NCBI GenBank assembly: GCA_018223125.1
Contig: JAAEZA010000012.1
Location: 24,329 to 88,328, forward strand
Source of the DNA: Paracoccaceae bacterium
GTDB lineage: Bacteria; Pseudomonadota; Alphaproteobacteria; Rhodobacterales; Rhodobacteraceae
Length of the DNA: 64,000 nucleotides
Direction: 5' to 3'
Positions within the stretch are counted from its first letter, which is position 1; each line of letters begins with the position of its first letter. The notes below the pieces were generated by a model, which was not told where the DNA came from, ran no database searches, and saw only the letters and a list, made by a program, of their open reading frames with translations. Below are positions 24,535 through 33,649 of this stretch, piece by piece. Made by a program: the position numbers and the translations under genes.

Positions 24535-25878
24535 TCACTCCTCAGGCGCCTGACGTGTCAGAAGGTCGTTATCCTGCCGGGCATCCCGTTCTTCGTTTAC
24601 AATGTCATCCAGCGCCTCATCCGCGCTGACATCTTTCAGATCCACCTGCTCGGGGGTTTTGCCTGCCGCCGGTTTCGGTTTCGCAGTTGCAGATGTATTC
24701 GTGGAGGTCTCAGCCCCGCCGGCGCTTTGCGTTACAAGTCGATAAGTCGGCTCCGGCATATCCACTCCGGCCTCTTCCAGCGCAGTTTTGATCACTTCGA
24801 TCGCCTCGCCTCGGGCCAGTACGAGCGAGCTGTCCTGTTGGTTTACCCAGCCCGCACAGCGCAAAGTGATCGTGCTGTCGCCCAAGCCTTCGACCCAAAC
24901 ACCAGGGGCCGGGGCTTCGATCACAAAGGGCAGGCTTTGCAAGGCGTTCAGGGCTATCTGGCGGGCTTCTGTCAGGTCCGTGTTTCCGGCAACACCGAAA
25001 TCTATCACAAAGCGCCGTTCCGCATTGCGCGAGTAGTTTACGATCCGGCTTTTGAACACGGTGGAGTTGGGAATGCGTATGTGGTTGCCATCAAACGATA
25101 AAAGGATGGTGGCGCGACTGGTCAGGCGGATCACCATCCCTTCATCGCCGTTGATTTCGATGCTGTCATTGGGGCGGAAGGGTTGGCGAATTGACAACAT
25201 GATGGATGCGATAAAGTTTTCCACCGTATCACGCACGGCAAAACCGATGGCCAGACCGATGATCCCTGCAGCACCCAGAATTGTGGACAGCAAGGCGGTG
25301 GCGTTCAGAATGTCGAGCGCGACGACAAGCCCTGCAATCAGAAAGACCAGCCGGATGATCTGGCGGTAAATATCTGCGATGAACATATTCGGGGCAAGCC
25401 TGTCCCAAGGTTGTTTCATTCGCGCCAGAAGAATCCCCAGTGCGGCGACGATGCCAAATGCGGTCAGCGCCACCAGCAACAGTGGCAGATAGGCGATACT
25501 GCGCTGCATCCGGTCGCTGAACCGCTCCATCAGGGGATCGAGCCGCTCCATCAGGTCGGTGCTCTCGATCACGCGGTTTTCCACCGCGACAACGCCTTCA
25601 ACGCGGTTAACCAATTCCCCGACAGCCGTAACCGATGCTGCATCCAGCGTAGTGCCCCGCAGCAAAACGATACCGTTACTGACGCTGACCGTGACGTTGG
25701 AATAGACTTCAAGTTCTTCCAGAATATCGCGGATACGTGTCGCAATGGCGGCATCCGTTGCGGCGTTGTCCTCAACCGCGATTTGTCCGGCCGGTTGATC
25801 GGATTCTGCCGTCTGGGCGGAAGCAGGTGCCGCGACAGTCAACACAAACAATAGCGGGAGCAGCAAGAAAAGGCGCAT
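24535..25878 (-). CDS. Mechanosensitive channel of the MscS family with N-terminal BON domain
   Basis: 447 residues. Order: signal peptide (1-21), a periplasmic BON domain (about 43-108, SNVTVSVSNGIVLLRGTTLDAASV), three membrane helices (about 130-235), the MscS pore helix and beta domain (GLAIGFAVRDTVENFIASIMLSIRQPFRPNDSIEINGDEGMV), then a C-terminal alpha/beta part and a disordered tail. MscS channels release solutes during osmotic downshift; the BON domain may attach the protein to the envelope or another partner. Single-gene unit. Confidence 0.92.
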   Translation of the reverse strand: MRLFLLLPLLFVLTVAAPASAQTAESDQPAGQIAVEDNAATDAAIATRIRDILEELEVYSNVTVSVSNGIVLLRGTTLDAASVTAVGELVNRVEGVVAVENRVIESTDLMERLDPLMERFSDRMQRSIAYLPLLLVALTAFGIVAALGILLARMKQPWDRLAPNMFIADIYRQIIRLVFLIAGLVVALDILNATALLSTILGAAGIIGLAIGFAVRDTVENFIASIMLSIRQPFRPNDSIEINGDEGMVIRLTSRATILLSFDGNHIRIPNSTVFKSRIVNYSRNAERRFVIDFGVAGNTDLTEARQIALNALQSLPFVIEAPAPGVWVEGLGDSTITLRCAGWVNQQDSSLVLARGEAIEVIKTALEEAGVDMPEPTYRLVTQSAGGAETSTNTSATAKPKPAAGKTPEQVDLKDVSADEALDDIVNEERDARQDNDLLTRQAPEE

Positions 25879-25953
25879 CGGGAGTCTCTTTAACCAATAT
25901 TTTTAAGAAAACCTTGCATATCAGGCGCAAAAGTCAAACCAGCGGATGCAAAA

Positions 25954-25981
25954 AAGGCCGCCGGAAACGACAGGCGGCCTT
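25954..25981 (-). terminator. Intrinsic terminator of the capsule operon
   Basis: Stem AAGGCCGCC/GGCGGCCTT, 10-base loop, followed on the minus strand by TTTT. It lies 21 bases past the phosphohexomutase stop. Confidence 0.9.
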
Positions 25982-26001
25982 AAATTCGGGCTTTGTAACG
26001 A

Positions 26002-27498
26002 TCAGATCGTCTGGTCGTAGTCGCCAACGGCCGGTTCGGTACGGATCACCGCGTCCAGATCGGCAAAGATCGCGCGCATTTCCGCGTCGCTTTCGGGGCT
26101 TTCGCAGACAACCACGAGATTCGGCGTGTTGGACGATGCCCGCACCAGACCCCAAGCGCCGTTTTCCAGCATCACGCGGGCACCGTTCACGGTGACAACA
26201 TTAATGATCTTGCGTCCACCAAGGCTGCCACCTTCGCCAGACATTGCGACCAGCTTTTGCACCAGCCGGTCCAGAACATCGTATTTTTCCGTGTCGGAAC
26301 AATAAGGTGACATGGTGGGCGTGGCATAGGTCACGGGCAGGGCACGGCGCAGGTCCGCCATAGACATATCGGGGTTGCGATCCAGCAGTTTACACATTTC
26401 CACCGCAACGCGCATGCCGCAGTCATAGCCGCGGCCCACAGGCTCGGCGAGGAAATAGTGGCCGGATTTTTCAAAGCCTGCCAGCGCGCCAAGTTCCTTG
26501 ACCCGCCGTTTCATATGGCTGTGGCCGGTTTTCCAGTAATCAGCCTTTGCGCCGTGCTTTTTCAACTCCGGATCGCTTGCGAACAGGCCGGTGGCTTTCA
26601 CATCGGCCACAAAGGTTGATCCGGGGTAAAGTTTGGACAGGTCGCGGGCCATGATAACACCCACTTTATCGGCAAAGATCTCCTCGCCCTCATTGTCTAC
26701 AACGCCACAACGATCGCCGTCACCGTCAAAGCCAAGCGCCAGATCGGCACCGCTGTCTTTAACCGAAGCCGCCATATCGTGCAGCATTTCCATTGCTTCG
26801 GGGTTCGGGTTGTAGTTCGGGAAGGTGTAATCCAGCGCATTATGCGAGGGAACGACCTCTACACCGATACGTTCCAGAATTTCGGGCGCAAAGGCGCTGG
26901 CGGTGCCGTTGCCGGTTGCGCAGACGACGCGCAGTTTGCGGGTCATTTTGAAATCGCCGCACAGATCGTCGATATAGGCTTCGCGTACGCCGTCGACAAA
27001 TTCGTAAGATCCGCCTTCACGGGCCACTTGTTCGCCGTTCAACACGATTTCGCGCAGGCGCCCCATTTCGTCGGGACCATGGGTCAGCGGGCGCTGGAAA
27101 CCCATCTTGACACCGGTCCAGCCGTTGGGATTGTGGCTGGCGGTGACCATCGCCACAGCGGGTGCGTCCAGATGGAACTGGCTGAAATAAGCCATTGGGG
27201 ACAGGGCAGGGCCGATGTCGCGCACACGAATACCGGCCCGCATCAGGCCCAGCATCAGCGCGTTTTTGATTGTAAGGGAATAGTCGCGGTAATCGTTGCC
27301 AACGGCGATAACAGGTTCGATTCCGGCTTCGTGCATCTGTGTGCCAAGCCCCATGCCAAGGGCCGTGATGCCGGGCAGGTTAATGTCGTCGGGGTATTTC
27401 CAGCGGGCGTCATATTCGCGGAAACCCGTCGGGGTAATCATCGGGTCGCGCAGGAATTCCCACGTGTTCTGGGCCACTGTTGCCGCAGGTTTCGTCAT
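26002..27498 (-). CDS. Phosphomannomutase/phosphoglucomutase (alpha-D-phosphohexomutase)
   Basis: 498 residues in the four-domain alpha-D-phosphohexomutase layout. The catalytic serine motif TASHNP is near residue 119-124, the Mg-binding loop GFDGDGDR near 259, and the sugar-binding GFEKSGHYF near 346. It interconverts hexose 1- and 6-phosphates to feed nucleotide sugars. It is the last gene of the set kpsT-like, kpsE-like, kdsA, mutase, so a capsule-precursor role is likely; PMM and PGM activity cannot be told apart by eye. Confidence 0.93.
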   Translation of the reverse strand: MTKPAATVAQNTWEFLRDPMITPTGFREYDARWKYPDDINLPGITALGMGLGTQMHEAGIEPVIAVGNDYRDYSLTIKNALMLGLMRAGIRVRDIGPALSPMAYFSQFHLDAPAVAMVTASHNPNGWTGVKMGFQRPLTHGPDEMGRLREIVLNGEQVAREGGSYEFVDGVREAYIDDLCGDFKMTRKLRVVCATGNGTASAFAPEILERIGVEVVPSHNALDYTFPNYNPNPEAMEMLHDMAASVKDSGADLALGFDGDGDRCGVVDNEGEEIFADKVGVIMARDLSKLYPGSTFVADVKATGLFASDPELKKHGAKADYWKTGHSHMKRRVKELGALAGFEKSGHYFLAEPVGRGYDCGMRVAVEMCKLLDRNPDMSMADLRRALPVTYATPTMSPYCSDTEKYDVLDRLVQKLVAMSGEGGSLGGRKIINVVTVNGARVMLENGAWGLVRASSNTPNLVVVCESPESDAEMRAIFADLDAVIRTEPAVGDYDQTI

Positions 27499-27525
27499 GG
27501 AAAAGGCTCCATTATCAGTTTGAGT

Positions 27526-28359
27526 TTACAGTCGGAATGGATCGGATTTGGCAAGCCTGTCAAAGGCCATCAGGCTTTCAAGCACTGCGCCCATCCGGTT
27601 GAGCGGAATCATATTCGGCCCGTCAGACGGCGCGTTGTCGGGATCTTCGTGAGTTTCGATGAACACACCGGCAATGCCTGTGCTGACAGCGCAACGGGCC
27701 ATAAGGGGGGCAAATTCACGCTGGCCACCGCTTGATCCGCCCTGACCGCCCGGTTGTTGTACCGAATGGGTTGCGTCCATGATGACGGGGTGTCCGGTTG
27801 CGGCCATCTGGGGCAGGCTGCGCATGTCCGCGACAAGGGTGTTATACCCGAAAGAGGTTCCCCGTTCGCAGGCCATCACCCGTGTGTTGCCGGTGCTGCT
27901 GACTTTTTCCAGCACATTGGGCATTTCCCAAGGGCTGAGGAACTGACCCTTTTTCACATTGATCGCAGCACCCGTATTGCCTGCGGCCAGCAAAAGATCG
28001 GTCTGGCGGCACAGGAAGGCAGGGATTTGCAGCACATCCACCACCTCGGCCACGGGGGCGCATTGATCGGGCAGGTGCACATCGGTGATCACAGGGCAGC
28101 CGAGTTTGGATTTCACATCGGCCATGACTTGCAGTCCGACGTCGATCCCAAGGCCGCGTTTCCCGCTGAGCGAGGTGCGGTTGGCCTTGTCAAAAGAGCC
28201 TTTGAAGATGAAACCGGCCCCGACAGCCGCACAGACCTGCGCCATTTCGGTCGCGATCATCAGGGCGTGTTCGCTGCTTTCCAGCTGGCACGGGCCTGCG
28301 ATCACCACCAGAGGCCGGTCATTCCCGACGGTAATGTTTCCGACGTCAAAACTTTGCAT
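27526..28359 (-). CDS. kdsA: 3-deoxy-8-phosphooctulonate synthase
   Basis: 277 residues. It joins phosphoenolpyruvate and arabinose 5-phosphate to Kdo 8-phosphate. Motifs: GPCQLESSEHAL, FKGSFDKANRTS, VITDVH, and MACERGTSFGYN, as in KdsA; the metal-site cysteine of the first motif (GPCQ) is present. It starts directly after the stop of the kpsE-like gene. Kdo serves lipid A core and also the Kdo linker of ABC-exported capsules, so this context suggests at least part of its output goes to the capsule. Confidence 0.95.
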   Translation of the reverse strand: MQSFDVGNITVGNDRPLVVIAGPCQLESSEHALMIATEMAQVCAAVGAGFIFKGSFDKANRTSLSGKRGLGIDVGLQVMADVKSKLGCPVITDVHLPDQCAPVAEVVDVLQIPAFLCRQTDLLLAAGNTGAAINVKKGQFLSPWEMPNVLEKVSSTGNTRVMACERGTSFGYNTLVADMRSLPQMAATGHPVIMDATHSVQQPGGQGGSSGGQREFAPLMARCAVSTGIAGVFIETHEDPDNAPSDGPNMIPLNRMGAVLESLMAFDRLAKSDPFRL

Positions 28360-30027
28360 TTATGTTGTTACCTGTTCTCTCAGGATGCTGACAGTCAGGG
28401 ACAGCATCAAGTAAATTCCGGCAAACACGATGAGAGCCAGAAGGGTGTTTTCAAAGGCGCGGGGGTAGGTGGCCTTATCCGGCGTCACCGGCGATACCCC
28501 GCGCGAGATGTAGCGGGTCTGGCGGCTTGCCTCAACCCGCGCGCTTTCGAGGTTCTGCAAGGCGGCAGCCACCAGTTGCTGGCGCACGACCAGCTTGCTT
28601 TGGGCCTTGTTCAGTTCTGCGTTGATATTCACCAAAGAGTCGTTATTGCCGATCCCTTGGGACACTTCATTGCGCTTTTCATCCACTTTACCCTGCAATA
28701 GCGTGATTTCATCCTCCAGAACGCGCACTTTTGTGACATTCGGACGGGTGTTCGCCTTCAGGCGGGCCAGTTCAAGCTGTTTCGCGGTCAACTGGCTTTC
28801 CAGTTCACCGATCTGGCCCATGATCAGCGCGTTTTCACCCGCAGTATCAAGGGTTGCGGTCTGGCGTTGCAGGCGGGCGACTTCGTCATAGGCTTCTTCC
28901 ATCTTGGCTTCGGCCTCTTCATAGATTTCCCGCGCTCCGGTCATCTGGTCGCCGCGCAGTCGGGCGGTCAACTGGTCGACCTGTTCCTCGGCATATCCGA
29001 TCAACGCCTGTGAAATTGCCTTGGAGGCTTCCGGAGAGGGGGCAACCACCTCCATTTTGATCACGCCTTCGGTAGGATCAAAGCCGATAATCACCCGTTT
29101 TTTGTAGACCTTATACGCGTCTTCATTGGTTGCATCCGCTTCAAGCCGTTGCAGCACGTCAATGCTTTCGTCCTGAAACAACTGGCGGAAGCCCGGATCT
29201 TCATCAAGGCGCAGCATCGCATCGCGAGAGGTGAGATAGCCCTGCACGGTGATACTATCGGTGACGGTTTCCAGCGGAGAGCCGGAGAACAGGCCGGATG
29301 CCCCTGTGGCACCGGGCGCATCCGCGCTCTGGATCACGAATTCGGTGTAAGTGGCGTACATGGGAGTCGCCACTTTATAAAAGTAGTAACCGGCAAGAAG
29401 GGTGGGCAGGAACACGTAGCAGGCAAGTTTGATGAACAGAATGCCCAACCGTTTGCGGCGGCGCTTGACCAGATCCCGCTGGATCTTGCGGACTTCCTGT
29501 TCCCGGCTGTCATCATCAATCACTTGGGGTTTGTGATCCGAAACGGACGATTTGCGCACGGTTGCAGGCAGGGCGACGCCCGGTCCGGGCTCGTCTGCGC
29601 CCTCCACAGGGGTAAGCACATTTGCGATGTCCTGACGGCCGAAGGGATCAATCCCCTGACGGCGCAACAGACGCACTGCATCCAGATCCGAAGTGGGGGA
29701 CAGGTTGTTCCGCTGGGCCAGCCGCCGTGCAATCCGCAATTGACGGCCTGTCAGGTTTTCTTTCTTGATCTGTTCGATTTCTTCGCGCGCCGTAAGTTCC
29801 CGTGCACCCGCTGCATTGGCAACCTGCCGGATCTTCTGACTGTCAAAATCGGCGTCATCCGAAGACATGTGATGGCGTTCCACCGCAGATTGTCGCTGAT
29901 GGCGCATCTCCACCTGCTTTTGTGACGCGGCACTGTCTGCCTCTTGTTGGGATGTGTTCGAAGGTTCACTTTTGTCCGGCTGGCTGCCGCCGCGCAAAAT
30001 CCGAAAGTTCTTTGGGCTATTGGGCAT
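28360..30027 (-). CDS. Capsule polysaccharide export inner-membrane protein, KpsE/CtrB-like
   Basis: 555 residues. A long cytoplasmic N-terminus of about 190 residues, rich in Gln, Arg and Asp, precedes the first membrane helix (KLACYVFLPTLLAGYYFYKV); a large periplasmic part with a coiled coil follows (EEAYDEVARLQRQTATLD, LTAKQLELARLKANTRPNVTKV); a C-terminal helix (LLALIVFAGIYLMLSLTVSIL) closes it. This is the polysaccharide co-polymerase/adaptor design of KpsE/CtrB. The extended N-terminus is longer than in E. coli KpsE. Overlaps the kpsT-like gene by 11 bases. Confidence 0.87.
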   Translation of the reverse strand: MPNSPKNFRILRGGSQPDKSEPSNTSQQEADSAASQKQVEMRHQRQSAVERHHMSSDDADFDSQKIRQVANAAGARELTAREEIEQIKKENLTGRQLRIARRLAQRNNLSPTSDLDAVRLLRRQGIDPFGRQDIANVLTPVEGADEPGPGVALPATVRKSSVSDHKPQVIDDDSREQEVRKIQRDLVKRRRKRLGILFIKLACYVFLPTLLAGYYFYKVATPMYATYTEFVIQSADAPGATGASGLFSGSPLETVTDSITVQGYLTSRDAMLRLDEDPGFRQLFQDESIDVLQRLEADATNEDAYKVYKKRVIIGFDPTEGVIKMEVVAPSPEASKAISQALIGYAEEQVDQLTARLRGDQMTGAREIYEEAEAKMEEAYDEVARLQRQTATLDTAGENALIMGQIGELESQLTAKQLELARLKANTRPNVTKVRVLEDEITLLQGKVDEKRNEVSQGIGNNDSLVNINAELNKAQSKLVVRQQLVAAALQNLESARVEASRQTRYISRGVSPVTPDKATYPRAFENTLLALIVFAGIYLMLSLTVSILREQVTT

Positions 30028-30670
30028 AGTTATAAACCTGTTTTGCCTCTTCCAAGGTGTCATACATTGTCAGCCGGCCGTTCCGCAGGACCGCCGCGCT
30101 CTGGCAGAATTTTTCCAGAATATCCGTTTGGTGCGACACAATCACGACAGTGGCCTTTTGCAAGCGTTCCCGCAGCACCGAACCGGCCTTGCGGTTGAAC
30201 TCTGCGTCGGTGGAAGACGGCATGCCTTCGTCAATCAGGTAAATATCAAATTCCAGCGCCAGCAACAACGACATCATGAAACGCGCGCGCATCCCTTTCG
30301 AATAGGTCGCAATGGGCATTTCAAAATACTCTTCCAAGCCACAGATATAGCGGCAGAAACTTTCGATATAGTCGGGATCAAGCCCGTAGAGCCGCGCGAT
30401 ATAACGGGAGTTTTCAACCGCGTTCAGCTTGGGCAGGACTCCCCCCATATAGCCGAGCGGGAAAGAGATCCGCGAGGACCGCCGGATTTCCCCTTCGTCC
30501 GGTTTCTCAAGTCCTGACATCATATTGATAAGCGTGGTTTTTCCGGTGCCATTGGGCGCAAGAATGCCGACAGATCCGCCAAGGTTGATGCGGAAGGACG
30601 CCTGATCGAGAATGACCTTGCGCTGCGTGCCGGTCCAGAAGGACTTGCTGACATTTCTAAACTCAATCAT
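30017..30670 (-). CDS. Capsule polysaccharide ABC transporter ATPase, KpsT-like
   Basis: 217 residues. Walker A is GILAPNGTGKTTLIN (about residues 35-48), the signature loop is the degenerate YSKGMRARF typical of KpsT/TagH proteins, and Walker B is DIYLIDEG. It powers export of capsular polysaccharide with a KpsM-type permease and the KpsE-like protein. No permease gene lies upstream (0.38 kb gap, then the Mrp operon), so it must be encoded elsewhere. First gene of the four-gene unit. Confidence 0.93.
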   Translation of the reverse strand: MIEFRNVSKSFWTGTQRKVILDQASFRINLGGSVGILAPNGTGKTTLINMMSGLEKPDEGEIRRSSRISFPLGYMGGVLPKLNAVENSRYIARLYGLDPDYIESFCRYICGLEEYFEMPIATYSKGMRARFMMSLLLALEFDIYLIDEGMPSSTDAEFNRKAGSVLRERLQKATVVIVSHQTDILEKFCQSAAVLRNGRLTMYDTLEEAKQVYNYAQ

Positions 30671-31052
30671 CCGGGGATGTCCCTGGCTACCTCAATCGAA
30701 CTACGTTCTACTCGCTTCTTCGGGCATTTTTGTGACCGGGGCGCATTTGCCCGCCGGTGGTTGCCCGTTTATGGCAATATGCCTGTTACTATCGTGGGAA
30801 TGCAATGAAATACGGGCGTTTTATTGCAGATAGGCGGCGGAACGTTGCCCAAACACCGACAGAACCACCCGAAACCGTGGTGATTTCAGCGGCTTTACCT
30901 TGCGGAGCGTTTCTGCGGGGCGGGGGCGAGGTGCGCTAAACGGGGGCGAGGTGCGCTAAAATAGCCTATCTCTGTCCGCCGATTGCGGTTTTCCTAATCC
31001 GTTGCTGTTGCTATAACCACCGGCAGAATTACAGCGGGGAGACTGAACACTG
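30671..31052. other. Divergent intergenic region with a 20-bp tandem repeat
   Basis: Promoters of the capsule unit (minus) and the Mrp operon (plus) must lie here. The only strong structure is a perfect tandem duplication at 30921-30960. A frame of 44 codons from an ATG at 30805 ends inside the repeat and is weak. Confidence 0.6.
30921..30960. repeat. Perfect 20-bp tandem duplication
   Basis: CGGGGGCGAGGTGCGCTAAA occurs twice in direct tandem at 30921-30940 and 30941-30960, upstream of mrpE. Confidence 0.97.
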
Positions 31053-31532
31053 ATGCGCACAATTTTGTCTGCTTTGGCACTGTTCGGCCTGTGGCTGCTT
31101 ATGTCGGGGATCTACAAACCTCTGGTGGTCGGACTGGGTGCGGCTTCTGCGGTATTTGCCGTATATATGGTGCGCCGGATGGATCGCGTTGATCAGGATC
31201 ACCTGAAGATCCCCCTGAATCCATTCCGTTTTATTGCATATGCCATCTGGCTGCTGTGGGAGGTGGTGAAATCCAACGTCACCGTGACGAAACTGATTCT
31301 CGCGCCGCATCTGAACCTGCGACAGCATCTGTTTCATGTCCCGAACACGCAAAAATCCGAACTGGCAGAGGTAATCTTTGCCAATTCGATCACCCTGACA
31401 CCGGGCACGATCACAGTGGAAACCGAAGGCGATGCCTTCTGGGTCCATGCGGTCAGCTATGACGAGGGCGATCACGAAGCTCTGGCCGATATGGACCGGC
31501 GGGTCACATCAATTGAAACGGGGGCAGCATGA
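31053..31532 (+). CDS. Mrp-type antiporter subunit E
   Basis: 159 residues with two N-terminal membrane helices (LSALALFGLWLLMSGI, SAVFAVYMVRRM) and the MrpE soluble domain (VIFANSITLTPGTITVE, FWVHAVSYDEG), matching MrpE/MnhE. It is the first gene of a ten-gene operon whose order is E-F-G-B'(DUF4040)-B-C-D-D-small-D. Mrp complexes exchange cytoplasmic Na+ or K+ for H+, important for pH and salt balance in marine bacteria. GGGGAG precedes the start at 31053. Overlaps the next gene by 4 bases. Confidence 0.93.
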   Translation: MRTILSALALFGLWLLMSGIYKPLVVGLGAASAVFAVYMVRRMDRVDQDHLKIPLNPFRFIAYAIWLLWEVVKSNVTVTKLILAPHLNLRQHLFHVPNTQKSELAEVIFANSITLTPGTITVETEGDAFWVHAVSYDEGDHEALADMDRRVTSIETGAA

Positions 31533-31825
31533 TGTTTCTGGTGGCAGCCGTTGCGCTGTTTGTCACTATGGTTCTTATTCTGGTGCGGCTTTACGCAGGA
31601 CCGATTGTTTATGACAGGGTACTTGCCGTGAACGCCTTCGGGACAGCAACCGTGCTGTTCATTGCCGTGCTCGGCTTTCTGACAGGCCGTCCTGATTTCC
31701 TCGATATTGCGCTTTTGTATGCGTTGATCAATTTTGTCGGCACGATCGCTGTGCTGAAGTTCTTCCGCTATCGTGCGCTCGGGGATATTCCACAGATGCC
31801 GGCTCATCCGGGCGAGGAGCGTTAA
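31529..31825 (+). CDS. Mrp-type antiporter subunit F
   Basis: 98 residues, three membrane helices, with the family pattern RLYAGPIVYDRVLAVNAFGTATVLF near residues 21-45. MrpF is a small structural subunit of the complex. It overlaps MrpE by 4 bases and is separated from MrpG by two. Confidence 0.93.
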   Translation: MMFLVAAVALFVTMVLILVRLYAGPIVYDRVLAVNAFGTATVLFIAVLGFLTGRPDFLDIALLYALINFVGTIAVLKFFRYRALGDIPQMPAHPGEER

Positions 31826-31827
31826 TC

Positions 31828-32205
31828 ATGGATATTCCGGCACTGATTATAGAAATCCTGTCATGGGCCAGCATTGTCACCGGCAGTTTCCTTATGGTTG
31901 TTAGTGGCATCGGCATGTTGCGCTTTCCCGATTTCTGGTCCCGCACCCATGCGGCTTCCGTCGGGGACAGTGGTGGAATGATATTGCTGATCCTTGGCAT
32001 GTGCCTGCAAAGCGGGCTGACCCTGATCACCGTCAAGCTGATCATTATGGGGATCTTCCTGATTATCACCGGACCAACCGCGACACATGCGGTGGCCAAT
32101 GCGGCGCTGGTGACCGGCTGGCGTCCCAAAACAGCAGAGGATCTGGAGCCTGTGAAGGGCGTGCCATATTCCGATCTGCCCGAACCGACGGTGCGTGGCG
32201 AATGA
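31828..32205 (+). CDS. Mrp-type antiporter subunit G
   Basis: 125 residues, three membrane helices. GIGMLRFPDFWSRTHAASVGDSGGMILLILG is the MrpG signature region (residues 29-59; shown shortened motif LRFPDFWSRTHA is diagnostic). Ends in a short hydrophilic tail. Overlaps the DUF4040 gene by 4 bases. Confidence 0.93.
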   Translation: MDIPALIIEILSWASIVTGSFLMVVSGIGMLRFPDFWSRTHAASVGDSGGMILLILGMCLQSGLTLITVKLIIMGIFLIITGPTATHAVANAALVTGWRPKTAEDLEPVKGVPYSDLPEPTVRGE

Positions 32206-32765
32206 CCGAGACCATAGTAAACTTTATCCTGTTCTCCATGCTGGTGATCACCGCTTTTGCCATTGTGCGGCAGGACCGGCTGTTCACGGTCGTGATGCTG
32301 GCAAGCGTGTTTTCCCTGCTGACGGCCATGCTGTTTATTGCTCTGGACGCGGTGGACGTCGCCTTCACCGAGGCAGCCGTGGGTGCCGGAATTTCCACCG
32401 TGCTGATGCTGGGCACAATCGCGCTGACCGCACGGGGTGCAAAACCGGCATCGCGGCCCAATACCCTGCCGCTGCTGGTGGTGCTGGTGACAGGGGCGGG
32501 GCTGGTTTACGGCACGCTCGACATGCCCAATTTCGGTGATCCCGAAGCGCCGTCGAATGTGCATCTGTCGCCCCATTATCTGACCAATTCAATCGAGGAA
32601 ATCGACGTGCCCAACGTGGTGACAAGCATCCTCGCAAGCTATCGGGGCTTTGACACATTGGGGGAAACCGCCGTGGTCTTTGCTGCCGGTATCGGTGTTC
32701 TGATGATCCTGTCGGGCCTGCGCCATCGCCGCCGCAAGGACGAGGAAGAGGAAGAAGACGCATGA
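32202..32765 (+). CDS. DUF4040/MrpB-like antiporter subunit (split MrpA C-terminus)
   Basis: 187 residues. The first 85 residues match the DUF4040 (MbhD-like) block normally at the C-terminus of MrpA: ITAFAIVRQDRLFTVVMLASVFSLL, DVAFTEAAVGAGISTVLML with the conserved membrane Glu. A second hydrophobic block follows (VLVTGAGLVYGTLDMPNFG) and an acidic tail (RRKDEEEEEDA). In classical operons these parts are fused to a NuoL-like MrpA; here they stand alone. The ATG at 32202 overlaps the MrpG stop. Confidence 0.85.
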   Translation: MTETIVNFILFSMLVITAFAIVRQDRLFTVVMLASVFSLLTAMLFIALDAVDVAFTEAAVGAGISTVLMLGTIALTARGAKPASRPNTLPLLVVLVTGAGLVYGTLDMPNFGDPEAPSNVHLSPHYLTNSIEEIDVPNVVTSILASYRGFDTLGETAVVFAAGIGVLMILSGLRHRRRKDEEEEEDA

Positions 32766-33205
32766 AAGAGCACCATCTGATCCTGCGTGTCGTTACCAAA
32801 TCACTGGTCGGCACCATCATCCTTTTCGCCTTTTACGTGCAGTTCCACGGGGATTTTTCCCCCGGCGGCGGCTTTCAGGCCGGTGTGATCATGGCCGTGG
32901 CCTTCATTCTTTACGGCATCGTTTTCGGCCTGCATGAAGTCCAGCGTGTGCTTCCGGCGTGGGTGGTCCACAAACTGGTGGCGCTTGGCGTGCTGGTCTA
33001 TGCGGGCACAGGCATCTGGAACATGTTTCTGGGCTATGAATTCCTGCATTACGGCAGCTTTACCCCCGATCACATGTCCCACGGACAACACAGCGGCATT
33101 CTTTATGTAGAAGCCGGAGTAGGCATCACTGTGACCGGCGTCATGGTGGCTATTTATTACGCTTTTGCCGGACGCACGCCGCGTCTTGGCAATGATGACT
33201 GGTAG
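32762..33205 (+). CDS. Mrp-type antiporter subunit B
   Basis: 147 residues with four membrane helices and the MrpB hallmark HGDFSPGGGFQAGVIMA (about residues 29-45), plus EAGVGITVTGVM. Overlaps the DUF4040 gene by 4 bases; six bases before MrpC. Confidence 0.93.
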   Translation: MKEHHLILRVVTKSLVGTIILFAFYVQFHGDFSPGGGFQAGVIMAVAFILYGIVFGLHEVQRVLPAWVVHKLVALGVLVYAGTGIWNMFLGYEFLHYGSFTPDHMSHGQHSGILYVEAGVGITVTGVMVAIYYAFAGRTPRLGNDDW

Positions 33206-33211
33206 GGCGCA

Positions 33212-33649
33212 ATGACACTGGAATTCTTTATCGGCCATATCAACTACTGGCTGTTCATCGTGCTGATGATGACCGGATTTTACATCGTTGTCTCTGCGGG
33301 CAATCTGGTAAAAAAGGTTGTCGGTCTGAACATCTTTCAGGTGGCGGTGTTCATGCTTTACATCTCTATCGGGAAGGTCACCGGCGGGACTGCGCCGATT
33401 TTTCCGACCGACCGGATGGGCAAGATCAAGGCCGACCCTGAAATCGTCTACTCCAACCCTTTGCCCCACGTTCTGATCCTGACAGCCATTGTTGTGGGGA
33501 TCGCGACCACATCTCTGGCGCTTGCACTGATCGTGCGTATCCGTGAAGCCTATAACACCATTGAGGAAGACGACATTCTGGAGATTGACGCCCGCACCGC
33601 CCGCGCTGAAAACATCATCCACGGCGAAGCGATGGGGGGGCGTGCGTAA
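33212..33649 (+). CDS. Mrp-type antiporter subunit C (NuoK-like)
   Basis: 145 residues, three membrane helices like NuoK: INYWLFIVLMMTGFYIVVSAGNLVKKVVGLN, then a helix with conserved small residues, and HVLILTAIVVGIATTSLALAL carrying the family TAIVVG motif. A hydrophilic C-terminal tail of 35 residues is longer than in Bacillus MrpC. The stop overlaps the next start by one base. Confidence 0.9.
   Translation: MTLEFFIGHINYWLFIVLMMTGFYIVVSAGNLVKKVVGLNIFQVAVFMLYISIGKVTGGTAPIFPTDRMGKIKADPEIVYSNPLPHVLILTAIVVGIATTSLALALIVRIREAYNTIEEDDILEIDARTARAENIIHGEAMGGRA

Noticed and set aside
30921..30960. CRISPR-like repeat
   Set aside because: Only two copies in direct tandem with no spacer.
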